NCBI RefSeq assembly: GCF_011752935.1
Contig: NZ_VWWO01000002.1
Span: forward strand, 2,480,001-2,544,000
Direction of reading: 5' to 3'
Source: Chitinophaga sp. Cy-1792
GTDB lineage: Bacteria; Bacteroidota; Bacteroidia; Chitinophagales; Chitinophagaceae
DNA length: 64,000 nucleotides
The notes under the pieces were generated by a model that was not told the origin of the DNA, searched no databases, and was given only the letters and a program-made list of their open reading frames with translations. The translations under genes and the position numbers were made by a program. Of the stretch, positions 7,979 to 15,501 are shown piece after piece; position 1 is the stretch's first letter; the number at the start of each line of letters is the position of its first letter.

Positions 7979-9031
7979 TTAAAACGCGAAATTGGCAGAC
8001 CACTGTTCTAATACGCTTTTGTAAGGCTTGATGAAATACTCTTCAGCATATTTACCCTGTTCTACTGCCAGTCGGCTACGCTCTTCGCGGTCATATACCA
8101 CGCGAGTCAGTGAATAATCTTCGTGTTTAAGGCTAGGTTGATAGATTTTTCCGGCCGCTGAATTTGCATTGTAAATTTCAGGGCGATAAATCTTCTGGAA
8201 AGTCTCCATCGTGCTGATTGAGCTGATCAGTCCAAGATCCGTATAATCAGCAAGCAGATCTCCGGAATGATAAAAAGCCATCGGTGCCGCACTGTTCGGA
8301 GGCATGAAAAAACGAACTTTCAAACCCATTTTAGAGAAATATTCATCCGTGATAGAATACTGATCCTGCAGATACTCAAAACCCAGAACAGGATGCTGAT
8401 GCTCAGTACGAGTATAAGTTTTGTTGCTAGATACACTTAGACAAATTATCGGTGACATCTTAAAGTGATCTTTATAAGTAGTTGAACTCACAAAGGACTT
8501 ATAAAGTTTTCCGTGTAAATCACCAAAATTTTCAGGAATACAAAAATTAGATTGATTTTTATTATGCTCGATCAATAAAATACTGAAATCATAATCACGA
8601 ACATAGGATGAATAATTATTGCCGGCAATACCTTCGATGCGCTGGTTAGTCTTACGGTCAAAAATATTCGTTTTTAAAACTTCGATCAACGGCAGATCGT
8701 TAATACCATTTTTATCATCAATACTCATCGTTACTGTGATGATTTCAAGTTCTACATGGTAACGATCAGCTTTGGGATTATCCAAATGAGCCAATGCATT
8801 GAATCTATTGTTAATCATATTCAAGGCATTACGTAAGTTTTGCTGGCGATCAACTCCTCTGGCCAGGTTTGCAAAATTGGTTGTCAAACGCGTTTGACTT
8901 GAGGGGTGATAATTTTCATCTAAACAAGTGCTCTTTAGCGTGAACACAAAATCATTCTTGATGGTATGCTGGATATCTTGCATGTATTTGTTTTCGTTTA
9001 TTCCCGGATCTTCTGATACGATCGCTTTCAT
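7979..9031 (-). CDS. mesX: MesX (DUF1852), partner of MesD
   Basis: 350 residues. Family hallmarks include FTLKSTCLDENYHPSS, TTNFANLARG, NMINNRFNALAHLDNPK and DRYHVELEI. The internal Met17 (MQDIQHTIKNDF) is an alternative start, since family homology begins close to it. DUF1852 proteins are found next to core-MetE proteins and are required for that methionine synthase in vivo; the chemistry is thought to involve O2, but the mechanism is not established. It lies just downstream of a metE remnant and a cobalamin riboswitch, so it appears to have taken over the regulated slot of a lost MetE. Confidence 0.85.
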   Translation of the reverse strand: MKAIVSEDPGINENKYMQDIQHTIKNDFVFTLKSTCLDENYHPSSQTRLTTNFANLARGVDRQQNLRNALNMINNRFNALAHLDNPKADRYHVELEIITVTMSIDDKNGINDLPLIEVLKTNIFDRKTNQRIEGIAGNNYSSYVRDYDFSILLIEHNKNQSNFCIPENFGDLHGKLYKSFVSSTTYKDHFKMSPIICLSVSSNKTYTRTEHQHPVLGFEYLQDQYSITDEYFSKMGLKVRFFMPPNSAAPMAFYHSGDLLADYTDLGLISSISTMETFQKIYRPEIYNANSAAGKIYQPSLKHEDYSLTRVVYDREERSRLAVEQGKYAEEYFIKPYKSVLEQWSANFAF

Positions 9032-9045
9032 TTTATGATTGTCAA

Positions 9046-9283
9046 TTAAACCGTTCCTTCTACGCTGATCTTTTCGCGTGCTTCTTTAGCAGCAGTCACC
9101 ATATTGATCAAAGCGACTTTGGTTTCCGGCGACGAGGGCGATGCCTGCATCCGGTTGCCTGATCTTTCCTGCTACCTGATTCAGTTCGTTCAGATCGATC
9201 TTGCCAGCCAAATAGTTTTTGCTTGCTTTGTTTAATTGTCTTTGGCCACCTATGCGCGGGTGACCCAGGTTTTGCGTTGGCAT
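9046..9283 (-). pseudogene. metE: metE remnant (internally deleted cobalamin-independent methionine synthase)
   Basis: The start reads MPTQNLGHPRIGGQRQLNKA, a clear MetE N-terminus, and continues for about 45 matching residues. The last 25 codons before the TAA at 9046-9048, in another frame, read ETKVALINMVTAAKEAR, a clear MetE C-terminus. Roughly 690 residues of the normal ~760 are missing, and the two ends are out of frame (238 bases in all). The remnant sits directly behind the riboswitch, where an intact metE would be regulated by B12. It cannot make an enzyme; a ~65-residue read-through peptide is possible. Confidence 0.85.
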
Positions 9284-9449
9284 GCTGTTAACTTTTTAAA
9301 TGGTTAATAATCATTTAAAAGTTCCTCGATAATTCAGAATGCTTGCGGAAAAAGTGGAGAGAATGGCGTACGACCGCCTAAGGCACACCTAACCAGTAAT
9401 GTTGGGTACCATAGAATATACGTTGATCTGTCCGATAACCTCTTTCGCG

Positions 9450-9622
9450 GAAGTATCGACCAATCAAGAAAAGGCAGGTATCCTGACTTGTAACGGCTTT
9501 TACCGGCCTTCCCGCTTGCGCAGTGACCATTGTTGGTAAAGCTTTTTGTGTTACTTACAGTTGCGCGACAGCTCGTGATTTGCACACGATTCCCTATTAA
9601 TTCACCGCTAAGTAAAACCTTT
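9450..9622 (-). promoter_or_regulatory. Cobalamin (adenosylcobalamin-type) riboswitch
   Basis: The minus strand shows the conserved cobalamin aptamer elements in order: GCGGTGAATTAATAGGGAA, GTGTGCAAATCACGAGCTG, the B12-box-like CGCGCAACTGTAAGTAAC, GCGGGAAGGCC and AAGTCAGGATACCTGCC. The downstream leader to 9284 is the likely expression platform. Riboswitches of this class usually shut off expression when cobalamin is bound. Here the controlled genes are the metE remnant, mesX and mesD, so B12-independent methionine synthesis should be on only when B12 is scarce. Confidence 0.9.
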
Positions 9623-9666
9623 CCCGATCGTTGAAATATGTGAAGAACCAGAGTAATTTACTCGTC

Positions 9667-9675
9667 GCAAAGGTA
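9667..9675 (-). promoter_or_regulatory. -7 promoter box of the riboswitch operon
   Basis: Minus-strand TACCTTTGC matches the Bacteroidota housekeeping -7 element TAnnTTTG and lies about 45 bases upstream of the aptamer. The -33 element is not clear. Confidence 0.5.
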
Positions 9676-9799
9676 TAAAAACAGTTATAAAAACTGCACA
9701 ATCATCCATAATTCAACCAGAATTTCTGTAAAAGTCATTTATTTTGGATAATTATGCTGTTGAGTAGTATTTTTGGAGCTTCAAAAAGTAAATTATGCT

Positions 9800-9901
9800 A
9801 TGGAGCAATTGGACGAGATCGATCTGAAGCTGTTAAAAATACTGGTAAATAACTCCATTCATACGATCAAGGAGCTGGTGGCACAGGGTGACTTGAATTA
9901 A
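9800..9901 (+). pseudogene. Truncated Lrp/AsnC-family regulator
   Basis: An ATG at 9800 opens MEQLDEIDLKLLKILVNNS, the unmistakable start of an Lrp/AsnC helix-turn-helix domain, but a stop follows after 33 residues, before the recognition helix and the ligand-binding domain. The break lies next to the island/tRNA-Leu junction sequence (similarity to 2.68 kb begins about 40 bases later), so integration or deletion at the boundary probably removed the rest. An intact copy would have been divergent from the methionine operon, a typical place for an amino-acid-responsive regulator. Confidence 0.6.
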
Positions 9902-10014
9902 ATGTAATCTCCCCGCCAATGATTAAGTGTGTCATCTGATGTGTCAATTATGTGTCGGAAATAGTGAGAGAAAGCGTAAAAAGATATGGAAAACAAACAT
10001 GCCTAAATAAAAAA

Positions 10015-10045
10015 AGGCTTTGTAAGTAGATCACTTACAAAGCCT
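10015..10045 (-). terminator. Terminator of tRNA-Leu
   Basis: AGGCTTTGTAAGT pairs perfectly with 10033-10045 across a 5-nt loop; the minus strand continues into a T7 run. It starts 4 bases after the tRNA 3' end. Confidence 0.8.
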
Positions 10046-10049
10046 CTAG

Positions 10050-10133
10050 TGCCCAGAACTGGATTCGAACCAGCACACCCTTGCAGGCGCTGCGACCTGA
10101 ACACAGTGCGTCTACCAATTTCGCCATCTGGGC
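10050..10133 (-). tRNA. tRNA-Leu (anticodon CAG)
   Basis: 84 bases on the minus strand. The acceptor GCCCAGA pairs with TCTGGGC, discriminator A, and CCA is not encoded. The D arm contains AAATTGGTAGACGC. The anticodon stem-loop is CTGTG-TTCAGGT-CGCAG, giving anticodon CAG. A long class II variable arm and a T arm with GGTTCGAATCC follow. It decodes CUG. Its 3' end is duplicated at 2778-2799, marking it as an integration site. A TATCTTTGC promoter box at 10157-10165 lies just upstream. Confidence 0.95.
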
Positions 10134-10156
10134 AACTGATTTTGTGTTTCAGGGCT

Positions 10157-10165
10157 GCAAAGATA
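10157..10165 (-). promoter_or_regulatory. -7 promoter box of tRNA-Leu
   Basis: Minus-strand TATCTTTGC, a full match to TAnnTTTG plus the common trailing C, 24 bases upstream of the mature tRNA 5' end. Confidence 0.55.
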
Positions 10166-10237
10166 AGCAGCTATTTTAATTTTCAAAATATTTTTTGAAA
10201 AATTCACGAACTAACTTGCACGCACCAACGTAACTGT

Positions 10238-10999
10238 ATGCTGTACCGCTCTATAATTTTTGCTTTATCACTACTTACCATGACCATCAACAACGCTGCA
10301 GCGCAAGCTCCCAAACGCTCACTCGAACAATTGATCAACACCACAGAGCCGGCGTGGCCCCTCGTGCAGGAATGGATAAAAAATGCTTCCAACCAGGTAG
10401 AAGTACTGAATGCAACACCATCACAGGCCAACGAAACACTGCTCCATGCACAGGTAACAACCAGGTCTCCCATGGGAGCTATCATCCTCAACAGCGGAGG
10501 TATTCTCGTAGACCACGGATGGATCAGGATCCTGGGCTCCGGAAATGCGAAAATGAAAAGAACCCTACATACATGGAATGCCAATAAAACTTTCGATAAC
10601 ACCGGACAAAACACCGGTTACATCCTCGTAGCGGATGATGCCATCGGCGGCTACTATGCCATCAATGGCGGCGGCCTGGGTAAAGATGCCGGCAAAGCTT
10701 ATTACCTCGATCCCGCTACCCTGCAGTGGGAAGCCCTGGATCTTACCTACTCCCAACTCATCGTATCTTTCTTCTGCGGCGATCTCCAGGCCTTCTACAA
10801 AGACCTGCGATGGAAAAACTGGGAAAAGGAAATTGCCACTATGACCGGCGATGAAGTGATCAACTGCTACCCCATGCTTTATACTAAAGAAGGCAGCGAT
10901 ATTAATAAAGTACACCGCAAAAGCGTACCTGTAGAAGAACAATGGACTTTCACCTACGATATTATCCAACAATTAATCAGCGCTAAACCGGCGAAATAA
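10238..10999 (+). CDS. DUF2625 family protein, exported
   Basis: 253 residues. A signal peptide (MLYRSIIFALSLLTMTINNAAAQ) is followed by a full DUF2625 domain: RSLEQLINTTEPAWPLVQEW, an SPMGAIILNSGGILVDHGWIRILGSG core, DDAIGGYYAINGGGLG, and Leu/Tyr-rich segments through SFFCGDLQAFYKDLRW. No activity is established for the family; the fold resembles SMI1/KNR4-like proteins in containing repeated GG turns, but that is only an impression. It is the first core-like gene right of the tRNA-Leu boundary and seems to be a single-gene unit converging with ybaK. Confidence 0.8.
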   Translation: MLYRSIIFALSLLTMTINNAAAQAPKRSLEQLINTTEPAWPLVQEWIKNASNQVEVLNATPSQANETLLHAQVTTRSPMGAIILNSGGILVDHGWIRILGSGNAKMKRTLHTWNANKTFDNTGQNTGYILVADDAIGGYYAINGGGLGKDAGKAYYLDPATLQWEALDLTYSQLIVSFFCGDLQAFYKDLRWKNWEKEIATMTGDEVINCYPMLYTKEGSDINKVHRKSVPVEEQWTFTYDIIQQLISAKPAK

Positions 11000-11008
11000 C
11001 AACCAGCA

Positions 11009-11488
11009 TTATTCCGCCGAAACCCCTGCGACCGTAGCATCTACAGCCCTCACCAGGTCTGCGGGTGCTATTTTGAATTGCATACCGCGCTTCCCGGCAC
11101 TCACATAAATTTCATCATACAACTCCGCATATTCGTCTATGAAAACCGGGTACGGCTTCTTCATCCCTATCGGTGAACAACCACCACGGATATACCCTGT
11201 AAGAGATAACAGCTGACTCACCGGCACTGGTTCCACCCGCTTATTTCCGGATGCTGCCGCTGCTTTTTTCAGATCTATCTCCATATTACCCGCTACTACA
11301 CAAACAAGATATCCTGTCTTATCTCCCTGTAACAAAATTGTCTTAAACACCTGGTCAATCGGCAAACCCGCTACAGCAGCCATATGTGTAGCACTCAAAT
11401 CCTCTTCATCCACCTCATAGGTGATCAGCTCATATGCAATATGCAGCGTATCAAGTATTCTGGCGGCATTGGTTTTATTCACTTGCAT
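11009..11488 (-). CDS. ybaK: Cys-tRNA(Pro) deacylase, YbaK/EbsC family
   Basis: 159 residues, the usual size of stand-alone YbaK. Typical features are the N-terminal KTNAARILDTLHIAYELITY, the HMAAVAGLPIDQVFKTILLQ segment, the lysine-containing DLKKAAAASGNKRVEPV, and the glycine-rich GYIRGGCSPIGMKKPYPVFID that forms the active-site floor. The enzyme removes cysteine mischarged on tRNA-Pro in the cytosol, complementing ProRS editing. It is convergent with the DUF2625 gene with a 9-base gap and has no functional partner nearby. Confidence 0.9.
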   Translation of the reverse strand: MQVNKTNAARILDTLHIAYELITYEVDEEDLSATHMAAVAGLPIDQVFKTILLQGDKTGYLVCVVAGNMEIDLKKAAAASGNKRVEPVPVSQLLSLTGYIRGGCSPIGMKKPYPVFIDEYAELYDEIYVSAGKRGMQFKIAPADLVRAVDATVAGVSAE

Positions 11489-11509
11489 ACACGCAATTTA
11501 CGCATAAAA

Positions 11510-11538
11510 AAACGGTCTCTACTCAGTAGAAACCGTTT
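11510..11538. terminator. Hairpin terminator
   Basis: AAACGGTCTCTACT and AGTAGAAACCGTTT pair apart from one position. It lies between the ybaK start and the collagen-like gene's 3' end, so it mainly ends the minus-strand lipoprotein transcript's downstream side. Its CTCTACTCAGTAGA apex is shared with the hairpin at 2743-2777. Confidence 0.6.
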
Positions 11539-11559
11539 ACTAATATCATGCGGATGTTA

Positions 11560-12144
11560 CTAGTCTTTCAGCCCCAGGTAAGCTTTCACTGTAGCATAGT
11601 CATTCCAGTCTACCGACTGACGCGCTCCCACTCCTCCTGGAATTAATACATAGCGATACTGATAATACTTCTTACCGCTATTAGTATAAGTACTGATGTC
11701 TCCGTTGGAATAAAGCTGAATAGCCCCGGCATATGCCACAAAGCTGAGGTTCACACCTGTTAACCCTACATACGGTAATGGAGCGATCACAGGGGCATCC
11801 GGTGTTTTCGTGTTAATATAAACTTTGACGTCCGCATTGGAAAGCAAGGCGGTAGTCAGTTTTGGTACATTGATAACACTATAATAACCAATGGTATCAA
11901 ATTCCCCACTAGATTTCGTAACAGTATCCGGTTGATATTTCACGTCCAACCAGGCGGAGTATATAACATTGGCAACACCAGTATCTCCTTTAGCGCCATT
12001 TGTTCCATTGGTTCCGTTGGTACCATTCGCACCCGCAGCACCGGTAGCACCGGCAGGACCCGCAGGGCCTTCTTTACTACAGGAATACATGAAAGCTACA
12101 GCAATACATACCGCCAAAAAGCGGAGAAGGGGTTTCTTACTCAT
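11560..12144 (-). CDS. Lipoprotein with a short collagen-like repeat
   Basis: 194 residues. The lipoprotein signal ends in FMYSC (Cys22). Immediately after comes a Gly-X-Y tract of about eleven triplets (GPAGPAGATGAAGANGTNG onward), then a ~140-residue beta-rich domain with no family I recognise. Collagen-like stretches trimerise, so the protein is likely a surface-anchored trimer with its C-terminal domains held away from the membrane. The repeat can vary in length by slippage because the DNA of the GTNGTNGTNG part is itself a tandem repeat. It is a single-gene unit. Confidence 0.75.
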   Translation of the reverse strand: MSKKPLLRFLAVCIAVAFMYSCSKEGPAGPAGATGAAGANGTNGTNGTNGAKGDTGVANVIYSAWLDVKYQPDTVTKSSGEFDTIGYYSVINVPKLTTALLSNADVKVYINTKTPDAPVIAPLPYVGLTGVNLSFVAYAGAIQLYSNGDISTYTNSGKKYYQYRYVLIPGGVGARQSVDWNDYATVKAYLGLKD

Positions 12145-12275
12145 TTTATAAGGGATTTAAGGTTGATGATCCAGATTGTGTCAGGCAGAAAAACATCTTC
12201 AATAAATATCAATATCGGGCACGGCTACACTAAATTACGAAAATCCTGATAACTTTATCTACCTGAAACAGAAAA

Positions 12276-12300
12276 GTCCGCAGGTGGTAAACCTGCGGAC
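12276..12300 (-). terminator. Terminator of the ABC exporter operon
   Basis: GTCCGCAGGT and ACCTGCGGAC form a perfect 10-bp stem with a 5-nt loop, followed on the minus strand by TTTTC. Confidence 0.75.
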
Positions 12301-12326
12301 CCTGATTATGAAACGAGCGATTATGC

Positions 12327-13079
12327 TTATTTGTTATCCCACTTGAATTTCTGAATACCCAATCCCACAAACACAACTGTATATCCAAGGGTGGCGAGTA
12401 AGGCCATGCTATGGTCCATCGTCCATAAACCAGGTTGCAAACTCCCTGCCAAAGCCTTCTGTACAACACCATACGGCGACCATTGCACTACTTCTTTCAT
12501 CTTTTCTCCCAAAGCCCCAAACTGACCAAACATGCCAATCATGATAAAGGCAAAGTACACCAGTCTCGTCGTCGAGTTCACCGTATCAGGGTTCTTGATC
12601 AAACCAACAATCAGCTGCCCCAATCCCAGGTACAACCAGCCAGCTATCAATGTCATCAGAAAACCAAAGACATAACCTCCTGTACTGATCACAATTTTAT
12701 CTACCCCAAATCCTACTGCGAAAATCAGCAGGGTCATTACAGCAATGAGCGCAATCTGTACGGACAATCTGCTGAACATGATCGTCCAGGAAGATACCGG
12801 CGCGACCCGCAGACGCTGAAACACACCCTTATCACGGTCGCGGGCCATACTGTTGGAATACCCCATAAGGCCAATACTCGTAAGACCAATGGTAATGACA
12901 GATGACAACACCACCACAGCTCCTATCTTGTCTACCACTCCCCTCCAGGATACCAGGATAATTATAGGCACCAGCAGTACCAGTCGCAAGGAACGACGGT
13001 TACGCCAGACAGTGGTGAAATCGGCACGCAGCAATGCGGATAAAACATCTTTTGTTGCAGGAATTCTAGTTTCCATCAT
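12327..13079 (-). CDS. ABC-2 type transporter permease
   Basis: 250 residues with about six membrane helices and the ABC-2 membrane pattern: an N-terminal cytoplasmic segment (ALLRADFTTVWRNRRS), then helices around VLLVPIIILVSW, VITIGLTSIGLMGYSNSMARDRDKGVFQRLRVAPVSSW (the conserved cytosolic coupling loop) and a final region ending FVGLGIQKFKWDNK. It starts 9 bases after the ATPase stop, so the two are translated together and should form one exporter (drug, lipid or polysaccharide type). The substrate is unknown. Confidence 0.85.
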   Translation of the reverse strand: MMETRIPATKDVLSALLRADFTTVWRNRRSLRLVLLVPIIILVSWRGVVDKIGAVVVLSSVITIGLTSIGLMGYSNSMARDRDKGVFQRLRVAPVSSWTIMFSRLSVQIALIAVMTLLIFAVGFGVDKIVISTGGYVFGFLMTLIAGWLYLGLGQLIVGLIKNPDTVNSTTRLVYFAFIMIGMFGQFGALGEKMKEVVQWSPYGVVQKALAGSLQPGLWTMDHSMALLATLGYTVVFVGLGIQKFKWDNK

Positions 13080-13088
13080 ACAGGGATT

Positions 13089-13871
13089 TTATGAACGTAC
13101 AGCGCGTCCGGTTAAACCAATAAATACATCTTCCAAAGTGATCCTTCCCTTCCTGGAAGCACTGATCACTTCCGGATCATTCCTGTGCAATTCAACCAGA
13201 CGGTCAGGGGTATCAATGGCTATTATCCTGCCATGATCAATGATGGCTATACGGTCACATACCGCCTCCGCTTCTTCCATACTGTGGGTGGTCAGCAGTA
13301 CGCCATGTCCCTGCTCACGGATGGCTTCTATACGTTCCCACAGCTGGCGTCTCGACTGCGGATCAAGTCCTGTCGTAGGCTCATCCAGCAATACCAGTGT
13401 AGGATTATGAATGGTAGAGATCAGGAGAGATACCCGTTGCTGTTGCCCACCGGATAACTGACCAAACTTCTTTTCCGCTGCATCTTCCAGCTTTATCTCT
13501 ACCAGTTTCTGTTGTACTTCTTCTTTTGTCAGACGTACACCATATATTCCTGCAAACAAACGGAGTATATCCGATATCGTGAGTTCCGGCTGAAAGCTGG
13601 TGGCCTGCAGCTGTACTCCCATGTTGGCACGGGCATAAAGAGACTGGGAAACGTTGTCGTAGCCAGCTACCTTTATTTTACCTGCTGTCGGTTTAATAAG
13701 TCCTTCAATGGCACTCAGCGTACTCGTTTTCCCGGCGCCGTTAGGACCAAGTAATCCGAAAATTTCTCCGGGCCGCACATCAAAAGTCACTTCTTTTACC
13801 GCCTGAAACTGCCCATAGAACACGCTTATGTGATCTACATCCAAAATGGGAACCTGCTCTAAAGAATTCAT
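13089..13871 (-). CDS. ABC transporter ATP-binding protein
   Basis: 260 residues with a complete nucleotide-binding domain: Walker A GPNGAGKTS (42-50), signature LSGGQQQR (139-146), Walker B LVLLDEP (159-165), D-loop GLD and switch histidine in TTHSMEEAEAVCDR. It belongs to the CcmA/DrrA-like group that drives ABC-2 exporters. The C-terminal extension after residue 225 is typical of this group. It is the first gene of a two-gene operon with the permease. No regulator is adjacent. Confidence 0.9.
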   Translation of the reverse strand: MNSLEQVPILDVDHISVFYGQFQAVKEVTFDVRPGEIFGLLGPNGAGKTSTLSAIEGLIKPTAGKIKVAGYDNVSQSLYARANMGVQLQATSFQPELTISDILRLFAGIYGVRLTKEEVQQKLVEIKLEDAAEKKFGQLSGGQQQRVSLLISTIHNPTLVLLDEPTTGLDPQSRRQLWERIEAIREQGHGVLLTTHSMEEAEAVCDRIAIIDHGRIIAIDTPDRLVELHRNDPEVISASRKGRITLEDVFIGLTGRAVRS

Positions 13872-14120
13872 TGTTGCGAATTAGGTTTGATTGTTACACA
13901 AATATATATCACGATATAATGATGACATCGGCCTAAAAGGTGAAAACTTCCGGACACTCGGTCAAAACAGTATTGTTACCGGTAAAAACAGCATTCCGGC
14001 GAATTTCCATCGGCGAAAAAGTCTAAAACATACAAGACTTCGTATATATAAAAAAATAAGCCTGTTTCCCCATACCCGCAACATTACCTATTACATTATA
14101 AACCAAAACTTAACCTCCTG

Positions 14121-14639
14121 ATGGTATTATCCAAACTCCTGTTTCCCTTAAACCACCGCTGGTCTTATCTCTCTGCAAAAATCTCCGGCAACAGACCATT
14201 AGACCTTCCGGCAGATGAAATCCACGCCGGCCACCTGCTATTACCCGAAGATCCACTTTATACCGACTGGATCCACTATCGGGTAGCCAGTACCTTACCC
14301 TATTTCAAAAGTTCATTGCTGTCACCAGCTCCTCACCAGCAAGGGTTTGCAGTCAAAGTACGGGTAGCCTGCAAAGGCCGCGAAGCCTACACCTGGATCA
14401 CCTACCCCTCTTTCGATGACCATGGCCATATTGCCGGCATCGTCGCCAACCGGACCCGGTTAGCACCTTTCCGCAAAAAAGAGAAAATTATCATGCCGGT
14501 ATCTGCCATCACCGACTGGATGATCATTGAAAACGGCTACCTGACCGGCGCTTACTCCATTCACAAAGGACTCAATACCATCAGCGCCTGGCAAAAAACG
14601 AAACTACTACGGCTACTACCTTATAAATTAATGACCTGA
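14121..14639 (+). CDS. DUF2314-like protein
   Basis: 172 residues, cytosolic. The segment from about residue 75 on follows the DUF2314 pattern: FAVKVRV..., an aromatic EAYTWITY strand, a GHIAGIVANRT turn, and the characteristic end MPVSAITDWMIIENGYLTGAYSIH. The N-terminal ~70 residues are not recognised. No function is known for the family, which is often near SMI1-type or stress genes. It lies upstream of, and in the same direction as, the DUF1801 protein. Confidence 0.6.
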   Translation: MVLSKLLFPLNHRWSYLSAKISGNRPLDLPADEIHAGHLLLPEDPLYTDWIHYRVASTLPYFKSSLLSPAPHQQGFAVKVRVACKGREAYTWITYPSFDDHGHIAGIVANRTRLAPFRKKEKIIMPVSAITDWMIIENGYLTGAYSIHKGLNTISAWQKTKLLRLLPYKLMT

Positions 14640-14739
14640 TCGCACCGCGGAAAAAAAGTTGGAAGCTGCATTTATGCACTTAAATTTACAACCGGACCTC
14701 GCCCCTGTCATTAAAATAAAAAGGGCACGCTACAACTGT

Positions 14740-15390
14740 ATGACAACGAAAACGACCCGCGGTTCATCTAAAAATACAGGCACCTACGATGCCAGAATCG
14801 ACGCCTATATCGAAAAGGCCGCCGATTTTGCACAACTGGTGCTTGTGCACTTCAGAGCACTGGTACACAAAGCATTTCCCGAAGTAACAGAAACCATCAA
14901 ATGGGGATTCCCGCACTTCGAACACAATGGCAGCATCCTTTGCAGCATCGCCGCCTTCAAGCAGCATTGTGCGGTAAATATCTGGAAAGCTCCCCTGATG
15001 GCTGATCCTGATAACATCCTCACGCCTACGGGAGAAACGGCCATGGGGCATCTGGGGAAAATCACCTCCCTAAAAGACCTGCCAAAGGATAAAATACTGG
15101 AGAAATACCTGAAAGAAGCGGCCAGACTGATAGACGATGGCGCCAAAGCACCGAAGAAAGTCAAAGCGCCGGCACCACCCGCCGAAGCTCCTGACGACCT
15201 GATGGCGGCACTTAAAAAGAATAAAGCCGCCCTGCAAACATTTGAGGATTTCAGTAATTCTAACAAGAAAGAATATATCTCCTGGATAACAGAAGCCAAA
15301 ACTACTGCCACCAGGGAATCCAGGATCTCCACCGCCGTAGAATGGATGGCGGAAGGAAAAATCAGGAACTGGAAATATCTGAAGAAATAG
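14740..15390 (+). CDS. DUF1801/YdeI (OmdA)-type protein
   Basis: About 216 residues from the ATG at 14740. An in-frame ATG at 14659 would add a 27-residue stretch outside the family. Residues ~15-115 form a DUF1801 domain (YIEKAADFAQLVLVHFRALV, IKWGFPHFEHNGSILCSIAAF, CAVNIWKA). The C-terminal part (DLMAALKKNKAALQTFEDFS, KKEYISWI, RISTAVEWMAEG) is the YdeI/OmdA alpha-helical domain, joined by an Ala/Pro/Lys linker. The family is cytosolic and functionally unassigned, with one member linked to antibiotic and membrane stress responses. Confidence 0.8.
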   Translation: MTTKTTRGSSKNTGTYDARIDAYIEKAADFAQLVLVHFRALVHKAFPEVTETIKWGFPHFEHNGSILCSIAAFKQHCAVNIWKAPLMADPDNILTPTGETAMGHLGKITSLKDLPKDKILEKYLKEAARLIDDGAKAPKKVKAPAPPAEAPDDLMAALKKNKAALQTFEDFSNSNKKEYISWITEAKTTATRESRISTAVEWMAEGKIRNWKYLKK

Positions 15391-15410
15391 CCGCTATATC
15401 CCCCTTCCCA

Positions 15411-15441
15411 TTTTCCGCAGTGTCTTCGGCACTGCGGAAAA
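15411..15441. terminator. Bidirectional terminator hairpin 1
   Basis: TTTTCCGCAGTG pairs perfectly with CACTGCGGAAAA; the apex carries CTTCGG. It lies between convergent genes and is A/T-flanked on both strands. Confidence 0.75.
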
Positions 15442-15442
15442 C

Positions 15443-15485
15443 GGGAAGCCCCATCTCTCGCCTTCGGCGAGCGATGGGGCTTCCC
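15443..15485. terminator. Bidirectional terminator hairpin 2
   Basis: GGGAAGCCCCATC pairs with GATGGGGCTTCCC, and an inner CTCGCC-TTC-GGCGAG stem extends it. It directly follows hairpin 1, making a double barrier between convergent transcripts. Confidence 0.7.
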
Positions 15486-15501
15486 AACGCATAATATAAT
15501 A

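Noticed and set aside
9334..9585. 83-residue minus-strand ORF over the riboswitch
   Set aside because: The bases are explained by conserved cobalamin aptamer elements; the peptide has no family features.
1..10050. Complete integrative element with integrase
   Set aside because: No integrase, relaxase or transposase reading frame could be found; only boundary scars are visible, so it is described as an island rather than a mobile element.
13891..14121. 76-residue plus-strand ORF upstream of the DUF2314 gene
   Set aside because: Low-complexity, no recognisable domain, and it lies in the region needed for two promoters; coding support is insufficient.
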